From Fulvivirga sp. M361 (lineage in GTDB: Bacteria; Bacteroidota; Bacteroidia; Cytophagales; Cyclobacteriaceae), in assembly GCF_007097395.1 (NCBI RefSeq), contig NZ_VKDC01000004.1, forward strand, positions 1 to 64,000: 64,000 nt of DNA. The letters are read 5' to 3'. Position 1 is the first letter of the stretch; each line of letters opens with the position of its first letter. A program made the position numbers and the translations under genes. Shown in pieces: positions 53,850 to 61,817 of the stretch. The notes beneath the pieces are model-generated. The model was not told where the DNA came from. It was given only the letters and a program-made list of their open reading frames with translations, and made no database searches.

Positions 53850-55271
53850 TTACCCTTCCATCTCTTCAAGCTCCTTTCCTTTCGTCTCATATACATATTT
53901 TATGACGAAAAATATGGAAATAATTCCGCCAATAGTATACAAACTATAGGTAAATGCGAGGCCTGAAGAACCAAGAAGCATAGGGAAAGTCAACGTAACC
54001 AGGAAATTTGAACCCCATTGGGCAAGACCGGCTATGGCTAATCCCAGCCCTCTAATCTGATTGGGGAACATCTCACCCAGCATCACCCACATCACAGGGC
54101 CCCATGAAGCATTAAAAAACACCACATAAAGGTTAGCCGCTATCAAGGCCAGCATGCCCATATTATCACTCAATTGTAACGTTTCTTCCCCCGTGACCGC
54201 ATCCGTGACCAAAGCCCCGGAACTAAATGCAATCACCACCATGGCAAGTGTTATACTCATGCCCACAGAACCGATCAATAGAAGAGGTTTCCGGCCGATC
54301 TTATCGACTAAAACCAAAGCTGCCACTACAGCGCCAATACTTAGCGCTCCTGATACCACGTTGATGAGTAAGGCATCATTTTCCCCAAAACCTACCGCTT
54401 GCCACAATACCGCTCCGTAATAAAAAACTACATTAATGCCTACGAATTGCTGAAAACTGGCCAAACCTATGCCTATCCATACAATGGGCTTTACCCTTCC
54501 TAACGTCTTATCGTAGAGGTCGGACAGCCTGGGTTTATGATGGTCTTTGGCTAACGAAGCATCAATTTCATCCACTTTGCTTTGACCTGCAACGGCGCCA
54601 TACAACCGGCTTAATACTTTTAGCGCCTTATCTAAATGCTGTTTTGCCACCAGGTAGCGTGGACTTTCCGGAATGAACAACAGGGAAATTAAGAATACAG
54701 AGGCCGGAATTAATTCCATCCAAAACATCCATCTCCACGTCTCAAAATCCAACCACAGCGGATTTTCGGCTGAGCCGGAAATATTGGCCAGTTGATAATT
54801 GCTCAGAAATGACAGAAACAAACCCGTAATGATGGCTACCTGCTGAACCGTTGCCAGGGCGCCTCTATACTTAGCTGGTGCTACCTCACTAATGTAAGCA
54901 GGTGCCATTACAGAAGCAGCGCCTACAGCCAGGCCTCCCAGGATCCGGTAAACAATAAATTCCAGGGAAGAAGTGGCTATACCAGATCCCCATGCTGAAA
55001 CAATAAAAAACAAAGCAGCCACAATAAGCATGGACCTTCGTCCATAGAGGTCTGCCAAACGTCCGGCGAAGAAAGCGCCTACAGCACAGCCTAGTAACAT
55101 GGAAGCAACATTAAAGCCACTGCCGATCTCTTCCGTATTAAAAGCGGACTCAAGACCCTTGACGGTACCGTTGATCACTCCACTGTCAAACCCAAACAAA
55201 AAACCACCCAGGGTAGCTACCAACGTGATCCCTATGACATAAAGATAATTTACTCTTTCTTCGTTCTTCAA
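53850..55271 (-). CDS. xylE: Sugar:proton symporter, XylE-like
   Basis: 473 residues with 12 predicted membrane helices, major facilitator superfamily, sugar porter family. Family motifs: GGFLFGFDSGVINGT in helix 1, RLADLYGRRS after helix 2, PESPRYLV at the central loop, DKIGRKPLLL after helix 8 and the C-terminal PETK-like YETKGKELEEME. It is the third gene of the xylBAE operon, so D-xylose import with protons is the most likely role. Sequence alone cannot exclude another pentose or glucose. The gap after xylA is 61 bp. Confidence 0.85.
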   Translation of the reverse strand: MKNEERVNYLYVIGITLVATLGGFLFGFDSGVINGTVKGLESAFNTEEIGSGFNVASMLLGCAVGAFFAGRLADLYGRRSMLIVAALFFIVSAWGSGIATSSLEFIVYRILGGLAVGAASVMAPAYISEVAPAKYRGALATVQQVAIITGLFLSFLSNYQLANISGSAENPLWLDFETWRWMFWMELIPASVFLISLLFIPESPRYLVAKQHLDKALKVLSRLYGAVAGQSKVDEIDASLAKDHHKPRLSDLYDKTLGRVKPIVWIGIGLASFQQFVGINVVFYYGAVLWQAVGFGENDALLINVVSGALSIGAVVAALVLVDKIGRKPLLLIGSVGMSITLAMVVIAFSSGALVTDAVTGEETLQLSDNMGMLALIAANLYVVFFNASWGPVMWVMLGEMFPNQIRGLGLAIAGLAQWGSNFLVTLTFPMLLGSSGLAFTYSLYTIGGIISIFFVIKYVYETKGKELEEMEG

Positions 55272-55332
55272 AATAGTTTCGATTTACTTCTTCAGTTATT
55301 TTTGATGGCTAAATGCCAGCCTCACGGTTTCC

Positions 55333-56673
55333 TCAAATATATTGATTGATAATATTTTCGAAAAGCTCCTGCTTACCACTGGAGGGAGTAAGGTCGTCCG
55401 TGTTACGGCCAAGTTCCGCCAGGGCTTTCAGGTCCATCTCACCGGACTCAAAGGCCTTACCTTGCTCTGAAGAAAACGACTGATAACGCTTTTGTTTTAG
55501 TTTTTGATAATCAGAGTTGGTCAGAATTTGATCCGCCACAAGAAGCGCTCTCGCAAAAGCGTCCATTCCACCGATATGGGCCAGGAAAATATCTTCCAGG
55601 TCAGTGGAATTCCTTCTTGTTTTAGCATCAAAGTTTACTCCTCCACCTTGTAATCCACCCACCTCTAAGAACACTAACATCATTTCCGTTAACTCGCCTA
55701 TATTCATGGGAAACTGGTCTGTGTCCCAACCATTCTGATAATCTCCCCTATTCGCATCCATACTTCCCAAAGCGCCTGCATTAGCCGCTACCTGCATTTC
55801 ATGCTGCATGGTGTGTTGAGCAAGTGTAGCATGATTAACTTCGAGGTTAAGTTTAAAGTCATCCAACAGGTCATACTGCCTTAAAAAGCCAATGACGGTC
55901 GCGGCATCAAAATCGTATTGGTGCTTTGTAGGTTCCATAGGTTTCGGTTCAATCAGGAAGTTTCCTTTAAAGCCCTGTCCGCGGGCATAATCTTTGCACA
56001 GGTGTAAAAACCTGGCCATATGATCCAATTCACTTTTCATATCTGTATTCAAAAGGGTCATATAACCTTCACGACCACCCCAAAATACATAATTCTCGCC
56101 ACCCAGTCTTATGGTGGCGTCGATAGCATTTTTAATCTGGGCAGCAGCCCTGGTCACCACGGTGAAATCAGGGTTAGTAGCTGCGCCATTCATATACCTT
56201 GGGTGCGAAAACAAATTGGCAGTTCCCCACAATAGTTTTACCCCTGATGCCGCCTGCTTTTCAACTGCATATTCAGTGATCTTCGCTAAGCGATCTTCAG
56301 AATCCGAAAACTTATCAGCTTCCTCCACCAGGTCAAAATCATGGAAGCAATAGTAAGGTGCGCCTATCTTGGTAAAGAATTCAAATGCAGCATCCATTTT
56401 ATTTTTTGCACGCTGCATGGGATCATTCGAAACATCCCATGGAAACAACTTGGTGCCAGGACCAAAAGGATCTCCCCCTGTACCACAGAAGGTATGCCAG
56501 TAGGCAATAGCGAACCTGAAATGTTCTTTTAATGATTTTCCTGCGACAACTTTGTTGGCATCGTAATATTTAAAAGCCAAAGGATTATCCGATTCCTTGC
56601 CTTCATATACAATTTCAGGTATGCCTTTGAAGTATTCCTTATCTCCTAATATTATACTCATCTTATTTATCAA
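55333..56673 (-). CDS. xylA: Xylose isomerase
   Basis: Interconverts D-xylose and D-xylulose with two divalent metal ions, in the cytoplasm. Class II length of 446 residues, with family signatures HDFDL (H111, D114), [16 protein letters not shown] (about 196-211), IEPKP (E242, K244), the [13 protein letters not shown] segment and the late [17 protein letters not shown] with metal ligands. M5 is an alternative start. Its start overlaps the end of xylB by 4 bp, so the two are translationally coupled. Confidence 0.95.
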   Translation of the reverse strand: MINKMSIILGDKEYFKGIPEIVYEGKESDNPLAFKYYDANKVVAGKSLKEHFRFAIAYWHTFCGTGGDPFGPGTKLFPWDVSNDPMQRAKNKMDAAFEFFTKIGAPYYCFHDFDLVEEADKFSDSEDRLAKITEYAVEKQAASGVKLLWGTANLFSHPRYMNGAATNPDFTVVTRAAAQIKNAIDATIRLGGENYVFWGGREGYMTLLNTDMKSELDHMARFLHLCKDYARGQGFKGNFLIEPKPMEPTKHQYDFDAATVIGFLRQYDLLDDFKLNLEVNHATLAQHTMQHEMQVAANAGALGSMDANRGDYQNGWDTDQFPMNIGELTEMMLVFLEVGGLQGGGVNFDAKTRRNSTDLEDIFLAHIGGMDAFARALLVADQILTNSDYQKLKQKRYQSFSSEQGKAFESGEMDLKALAELGRNTDDLTPSSGKQELFENIINQYI

Positions 56674-58151
56674 TTAAACTCTTTTAAATATTTTCTCCAG
56701 TCCTGATAGGCTGAAATGAATGGTTCATTATTATCTTGGGGGTGGTATATCCCTACGGTTTCCTGTTCCTTCACGGCTTCTCTTAACGTTTTGAAATGAC
56801 CTAAGCCAAAAGCCGCTCCCCTGGCAGCTCCAACAGCCCCTGTGGTATTGATCATTTCAATCGTTGCGCCCGACAGTGTGGCCAGTGTTTCGCTAAATAC
56901 CCTGGATTGAAAAAGGTTATCGTTACCCACTTTCAGATGAGCTACGTTCAGTCCCAGATAACGTAGGATCTCTATACCGTAATAGAATGAAAAAGCAATC
57001 CCTTCCAGCGAAGCTCTGAATATATGTCCCTTGCCGTGCGTGTTAAACTGGATATTGCTGATCTGACCTCCCGAATTCTTATTCTTCAGCATGCGTTCCG
57101 CTCCATTTCCGAAAGGTATGATCCGCAGGCCTTCCGAACCTATTGGCACTGCTGCACTCCATTCTTCCATCTCTTCATACCCCATGCCATCGGATGCCAT
57201 CATTTCCTTTACCCATCTGTATTGACTGCCGGCCCCGTTAATACATAATAGCACACCTATATTGGTAGCATCATTGGTGTGATTTACATGCGCAAAGCTG
57301 TTCACCCGCTCATTTTTATCCCCCACCGGTCTGTCTGATATTCCATACACAACCCCCGAAGTTCCGCCTGTTGCTGCCAGCTCACCATTCTCCAGCACAC
57401 CAAGAGCTAATGCATTATTGGGCTGGTCCCCGGCCCGATAGCCAATGGAAATACCCGGAGAAAGGGAAAGCTGTTGAGCAGCCTGAGCACTTAACTTCCC
57501 TTGTTCGGAAAAGGTAGGGACAACAGTTGGAAAATGTTCTTCGTCTATGCCTAATGCTCTTAGAATATCCTGAGAGATACACTTTTCTTTAAAATCCCAA
57601 AATGTACCTTCCGAAAGACCCGGAATGGTCGTTGTAAACTCACCTGTCATCCTTAGAGCAATAAAATCACCCGGCAAAAGCACTTTATGGATCTTTTCAA
57701 ATACATGAGGTTCATTGTCCTTCACCCATTTAAGCTTGGATGCCGTGAAATTGCCCGGAGCATTGAGTAAGTGGTCATACGCTAAATCGGAACCCATGGC
57801 ATTAAGCATATCCAGCCCGGTGTTTACAGCTCTGCTATCACACCAGATTATTGAAGGCCGCAGTACCTGCTGATCTTTATCCACCAGCACCAGGCCATGC
57901 ATTTGATAGGCTATACCTATACCTTTTATATCCGAGCTGCTAACACCCGTTTCAGACAGCACCAATTTTGTAGCCGCCACAATATTCTCCCACCAAACTT
58001 CCGGATTTTGCTCCGCCCATCCTTTTTGAGGACTATCTATGGGCATTTCCTGTTTTGGATAATTAACGATGGACAACATCTCATTCTTGTCTGCATCTAT
58101 TAATGCGGCTTTAACACTTGAACTTCCTATATCATAACCGAGATAAAACAT
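56670..58151 (-). CDS. xylB: Xylulokinase
   Basis: Phosphorylates D-xylulose to D-xylulose 5-phosphate with ATP, feeding the pentose phosphate pathway. FGGY kinase family, 493 residues: phosphate-1 motif [14 protein letters not shown] near the N-terminus, IIWCDSRAV (about 100), the catalytic Asp in [14 protein letters not shown], and the C-terminal ATP site with [12 protein letters not shown] and [14 protein letters not shown]. It is the first gene of the operon. A palindromic operator overlies its promoter 30 bp upstream. Confidence 0.93.
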   Translation of the reverse strand: MFYLGYDIGSSSVKAALIDADKNEMLSIVNYPKQEMPIDSPQKGWAEQNPEVWWENIVAATKLVLSETGVSSSDIKGIGIAYQMHGLVLVDKDQQVLRPSIIWCDSRAVNTGLDMLNAMGSDLAYDHLLNAPGNFTASKLKWVKDNEPHVFEKIHKVLLPGDFIALRMTGEFTTTIPGLSEGTFWDFKEKCISQDILRALGIDEEHFPTVVPTFSEQGKLSAQAAQQLSLSPGISIGYRAGDQPNNALALGVLENGELAATGGTSGVVYGISDRPVGDKNERVNSFAHVNHTNDATNIGVLLCINGAGSQYRWVKEMMASDGMGYEEMEEWSAAVPIGSEGLRIIPFGNGAERMLKNKNSGGQISNIQFNTHGKGHIFRASLEGIAFSFYYGIEILRYLGLNVAHLKVGNDNLFQSRVFSETLATLSGATIEMINTTGAVGAARGAAFGLGHFKTLREAVKEQETVGIYHPQDNNEPFISAYQDWRKYLKEFN

Positions 58152-58166
58152 ACGCTAAAGATAGTA

Positions 58167-58197
58167 AAAAATTATATCTTATTGTAATATTTACAAT
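58167..58197 (-). promoter_or_regulatory. xylBAE promoter with overlapping palindromic operator
   Basis: On the minus strand TTG (58194-58196) is followed after exactly 19 bases by TAATTTTT (58167-58174), close to the Bacteroidota consensus TTG-N19-TAnnTTTG. The perfect inverted repeat ATTGTAA-TAT-TTACAAT (58181-58197) covers the -33 element. A repressor bound there would block polymerase, so this is a good candidate site for a xylose-responsive regulator. No regulator gene is adjacent. Confidence 0.6.
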
Positions 58198-58741
58198 ATC
58201 TAAAAATCAGATGCTGTATTTTCGCTTTAGATTCATATCCAGTGGGTTTAAAGAGAGGCAACAGTGATGCAATGAATGACCTCTCTGTTAACTATGTCAT
58301 TGTTGGAATTGTAATAGGGCAACTTAAAAATTTCCTCCCTGTTTTCAATTCATGAATTTTAGCCCTGTGAGCAACAGGTAAGCATTTCTTCTCCTATTTC
58401 ATTTAGAGTGGATGGAGGTCTATTCAATACATAGAATACTAAGGGAGGAAGAAGCGCTCTGTAAGGCTATAATAGAAGGTATTTTTCCTCATGAGAAAGA
58501 ATTTCCCATGGCTGATAGCCCCGGCTCCGTTCAATAGGATGGCATCTGACAGGGGCCTGTCGTTACCATAGATTATGAGTAATGACAGAAAAACCCTTGT
58601 TACGTTAAACTACGGTCGATGAAGTTTAGATTTTACTTTGAATATCCTGAATTTCGCTGGCTAAAGTTAATGTTGAACTCAGGGATATAGTATAAGGAGA
58701 TAAGAAGTATTCTTTTGACTTCAAAATGGTTTACATCATTG
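58198..58741. other. Non-coding gap between xylose operon and GH88 gene
   Basis: About 540 bp with no credible ORF. It must hold the upstream part of the xylB promoter and the region past the GH88 terminator. A short GGGAGGAAGAAGCGCTCT near 58442 is faintly like the GIY-YIG-associated repeat, but too short to claim. Confidence 0.45.
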
Positions 58742-58788
58742 ATAAACAGTATTCATTTTTTACAAAAATTAAAATGAATACTGTTTAT
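58742..58788 (-). terminator. Strong terminator after the GH88 gene
   Basis: An 18-bp perfect stem: ATAAACAGTATTCATTTT at 58742-58759 and its complement at 58771-58788, with an 11-base loop. It starts 6 bp past the GH88 stop codon. The stem is AT-rich and has T runs at the loop side; it could work for both strands. Confidence 0.75.
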
Positions 58789-58793
58789 TTCCA

Positions 58794-59978
58794 TCACTGC
58801 CTTTCCAGAGAACGCATCAGCGCTTCCACAAAATAGTAGTCCGCATAAATTACGGGGACACCCACCTCCCCGTTCTTCGGTTTGCTTCCCACACTCTGAT
58901 CCAGGTAAAACAGCCTGATATCGTCATTCTCATAGGTATACAATCGATCAAGGTTGGTCAATATTTTTCTGCCTGCCGTTAGATAGGTGAGCTGTTGGTT
59001 ATCTTTAACATAATCACTTAATTCCAGTAATGCTGAAGCGATAATAGCGGCAGCAGATACATCCCGGTGGGTATTCGGTATTTCGGGGTCTTTAAGGTCC
59101 CAATACGGAATAAGGTCTTCCGGCATGTTAGAATGGTCCAAAAGATACTGGGCTATTGATTTGGCTTGATTGAGATATCTGACATGGCCGGTTTCTCTAT
59201 ACATCATGGTGTAACCATACAGGCCCCATGCTTGTCCACGAGCCCAATCAGAAGAATCGCTCAACCCTTGATGGGTACCTCTCCATACAGGCTCACCGGT
59301 TACCGTGTCATAGTCTACCACGTGGTAACTACTGTAGTCCGGCCTAAAATGGTTTTTTAGCGTTTCATCAGCATGGGAAATGGCTATATCCATGTATGTA
59401 GAATCACCCGATTCCTTGCTTACCCAAAGCAGGAATTCCAGGTTTATCATGTTGTCGATAATCACAGGATACTGCCATTTTCCGGGTCTGTCCCAAGACT
59501 TTATGGCACCCATAAGTGTATCATACCTTGAAGCCAAGGAAGCCGCCCCGGTGAATAGCACTTCCCTGTAAGCAGGGTTATTGGTGGCCGAATAACCGCG
59601 TCCGTAACTATTGTATAACATAAACCCTAAATCATGATGGCCTGTTTCATACTTGACATTCTCCAGGAGTTCGGTGTACTTCCGAGCTTTATCACTCCAT
59701 TTTTTAGTTGGTTCATAAGAAGCCATCATCCATAATATGCCCGGGAAAAACCCACTGGTCCAGCTTCCTGGAGAAGTAAACCTGACTTTTCCTCCTTCTA
59801 CGGAACGCGGCAAACGCGAAGTATCCAACTCCACTATCCCGGCATAGAGCCTGTCACTTATCGTATTTAGAATCTGCCTTTCATCTAACTCCGATTTATT
59901 CGTAGTTGCGTACTCGCAACTGATTACCAGTACGCATAGTGAAAAGCAGGTAATTATTCTCCTTAAGAACACGGCCAT
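58794..59978 (-). CDS. GH88-family unsaturated glucuronyl hydrolase, lipoprotein
   Basis: 394 residues. The lipobox LVISC (Cys21) makes it a membrane-anchored lipoprotein. The family's (alpha/alpha)6 barrel signatures are present: GSWTSGFFPGILWMM, HHDLGFM with D116, PVIIDNMINL with D175 and SDWARGQAWGLYGY. By comparison with characterised GH88 enzymes, D116 and D175 are the catalytic pair. It removes the unsaturated uronic acid that a polysaccharide lyase leaves at the non-reducing end. It follows the GH2 gene by 3 bp and belongs with the lyase further upstream. Confidence 0.9.
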   Translation of the reverse strand: MAVFLRRIITCFSLCVLVISCEYATTNKSELDERQILNTISDRLYAGIVELDTSRLPRSVEGGKVRFTSPGSWTSGFFPGILWMMASYEPTKKWSDKARKYTELLENVKYETGHHDLGFMLYNSYGRGYSATNNPAYREVLFTGAASLASRYDTLMGAIKSWDRPGKWQYPVIIDNMINLEFLLWVSKESGDSTYMDIAISHADETLKNHFRPDYSSYHVVDYDTVTGEPVWRGTHQGLSDSSDWARGQAWGLYGYTMMYRETGHVRYLNQAKSIAQYLLDHSNMPEDLIPYWDLKDPEIPNTHRDVSAAAIIASALLELSDYVKDNQQLTYLTAGRKILTNLDRLYTYENDDIRLFYLDQSVGSKPKNGEVGVPVIYADYYFVEALMRSLERQ

Positions 59979-59981
59979 ACC

Positions 59982-61817
59982 TTATCTTTCTTGTGAGTGA
60001 TTTGCCTTGTTTTTTGACTGGTGATGATCATAAAAATCCTTTAGAACAAAAAAGGCCTTTTTCTTCTCCCCATTTTCAGAAATAAGGCCTTTACGATTGT
60101 AGTCGTTTTGAATTCGAAGCAGATTACGCCTTGGTGAGCGAAAATCCATTAATATCCATGGGGACGTCCCTGCCAAAAAATCTATCTTCTTTAACATATC
60201 CAAATTACATTCATACACCTCTGCCTGGTATTCCTCAGTCCAGCGATCATCTTTTGTACCGTGCATACCGGCAAGTGCACCACCGCCCATTTCACTCATG
60301 ATTATGGGTTTGTTAAAGGTATTTTTCCACACCAGATCACGACATTCAGCCGGTCTTTTTCCATACCATCCGCAATAGCTATTGATACCGATCACGTCAA
60401 TGTATTCGCCCAGTGGGTCATCGATAATGATATTGTTATCTTCCCCCCGCTGGGTGTTAAGCGCAGCAGTTATCAATCGTGTCTGGTCTTTTGCCCTGGC
60501 TTTTTGTATGAGTTTTCTTAAAAACTCCAATCGCTCAGGGATTACGGGTGTTTCGTTAGCAACAGACCACAAAATGACACCTGCCCTGTTTTTATCCCTA
60601 TCAATCATCTGAATGAGCTGGTTTTCGGCACTTTTATAAGTACTCTCATTGGTATAATTAACGGTCCAATAAACGGGGATCTCCGACCACACCATGAGGC
60701 CCATTTTTTCAGCCAATTTAACCGTAAACTCATTATGAGGGTAGTGTGCCAATCGTATAAAATTACAGCCCAGCTCTTTGGCCCATGTCAGAAGTGTGGC
60801 AGCCTGTTCAGCAGTAATTACCCTCCCTACTCCAAAAGGTGCTTCTTCATGAATACTAATCCCTTTTAAAAAGACGGTTTGACCATTGAGCAGTATATCA
60901 TTATCCCGTACCTCTATGGTTTTGAATCCAATATGGTCGGTTAACTTCTCTTCAGCGCTGGCAATTTCTATTTCGTAAAGCTTAGGATGATCAGGAGACC
61001 AAAGTTCAGGCTCAGAAGAAAGGGTGAAGGATGCCAGACCATTTTTATCCGTTTTTATTTTTTCATGTATGTTGAGCTCAGGGACGTTTATCATCACATC
61101 TTGCGCTACAACATTATCACCTTCCAGCTTTACCCAACCTTCTATTTTTTTCTTAGTGCCTTTCACCAGGCTTAAATAATAGTCGTTTATATACGTATCA
61201 GGCAAATTCACAATATGAACGGAGCGTGTAATGCCACCATAATTCCACCAGTCGAAATTAATCGTAGGTATACCATCCTTTTGGCGCGTGTTATCTACTT
61301 TTAATACAATAAAATTATCTTGTGCTTTTAATTTATTTGTGATATCAAATGAAAATGGCAAAAAGCCCCCTTCATGATCACCAAGGAATTCACCGTTCAG
61401 GTATACACGACATTGATAGTTGACCCCTTCAAAATAGAGTCGTTTTCTTCCATTTGTATCTCCCAAAGCATCGAAAGATCTTTTATACCAAATCGTACCT
61501 TCATAATAGTATAGTTTTTCCATTTGGGTATTCCAGTCACCAGGTACGTAGAGTTGGTAGCCGCCGTCAAAGTCATATTCGATTCTGTCGAAGGAGTTTT
61601 CTGCCTTCTCATTGAGAAAGTAGCCATTTTTTTTAAGCTTGTAGCTGTGTGTATACATACCGTATTCCAGCGGGTCTATAATGATCTGCCATAAACCATC
61701 AAGGCATTGTTTATCGCGGGCCCCTAAATTCTGTAGAAGTCCCTGGCCAAAGCCCGGGCAGACCGATGCAGCAGTGAATAAAGTATAGCAAAAAATGAGG
61801 ATGGTTTTCCGGTCCAT
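59982..61817 (-). CDS. GH2-family glycosidase, beta-glucuronidase-like
   Basis: 611 residues with a signal peptide ending near CPGFGQG (20-26). Domain order is typical for GH2: sugar-binding jelly roll (about 38-200, YYYEGTIWYKRSF), immunoglobulin-like (about 205-300) and TIM barrel (about 305-600). The acid/base residue is E422 (WSVANE) and the nucleophile is E509 (IIMSEMGGGA). SYCGWYG and the short length match beta-glucuronidases better than beta-galactosidases. It acts in the periplasm or at the surface on oligosaccharides from the neighbouring lyase. Gene order: lyase, GH2 (0 bp), GH88 (3 bp), so one transcript. Confidence 0.87.
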   Translation of the reverse strand: MDRKTILIFCYTLFTAASVCPGFGQGLLQNLGARDKQCLDGLWQIIIDPLEYGMYTHSYKLKKNGYFLNEKAENSFDRIEYDFDGGYQLYVPGDWNTQMEKLYYYEGTIWYKRSFDALGDTNGRKRLYFEGVNYQCRVYLNGEFLGDHEGGFLPFSFDITNKLKAQDNFIVLKVDNTRQKDGIPTINFDWWNYGGITRSVHIVNLPDTYINDYYLSLVKGTKKKIEGWVKLEGDNVVAQDVMINVPELNIHEKIKTDKNGLASFTLSSEPELWSPDHPKLYEIEIASAEEKLTDHIGFKTIEVRDNDILLNGQTVFLKGISIHEEAPFGVGRVITAEQAATLLTWAKELGCNFIRLAHYPHNEFTVKLAEKMGLMVWSEIPVYWTVNYTNESTYKSAENQLIQMIDRDKNRAGVILWSVANETPVIPERLEFLRKLIQKARAKDQTRLITAALNTQRGEDNNIIIDDPLGEYIDVIGINSYCGWYGKRPAECRDLVWKNTFNKPIIMSEMGGGALAGMHGTKDDRWTEEYQAEVYECNLDMLKKIDFLAGTSPWILMDFRSPRRNLLRIQNDYNRKGLISENGEKKKAFFVLKDFYDHHQSKNKANHSQER

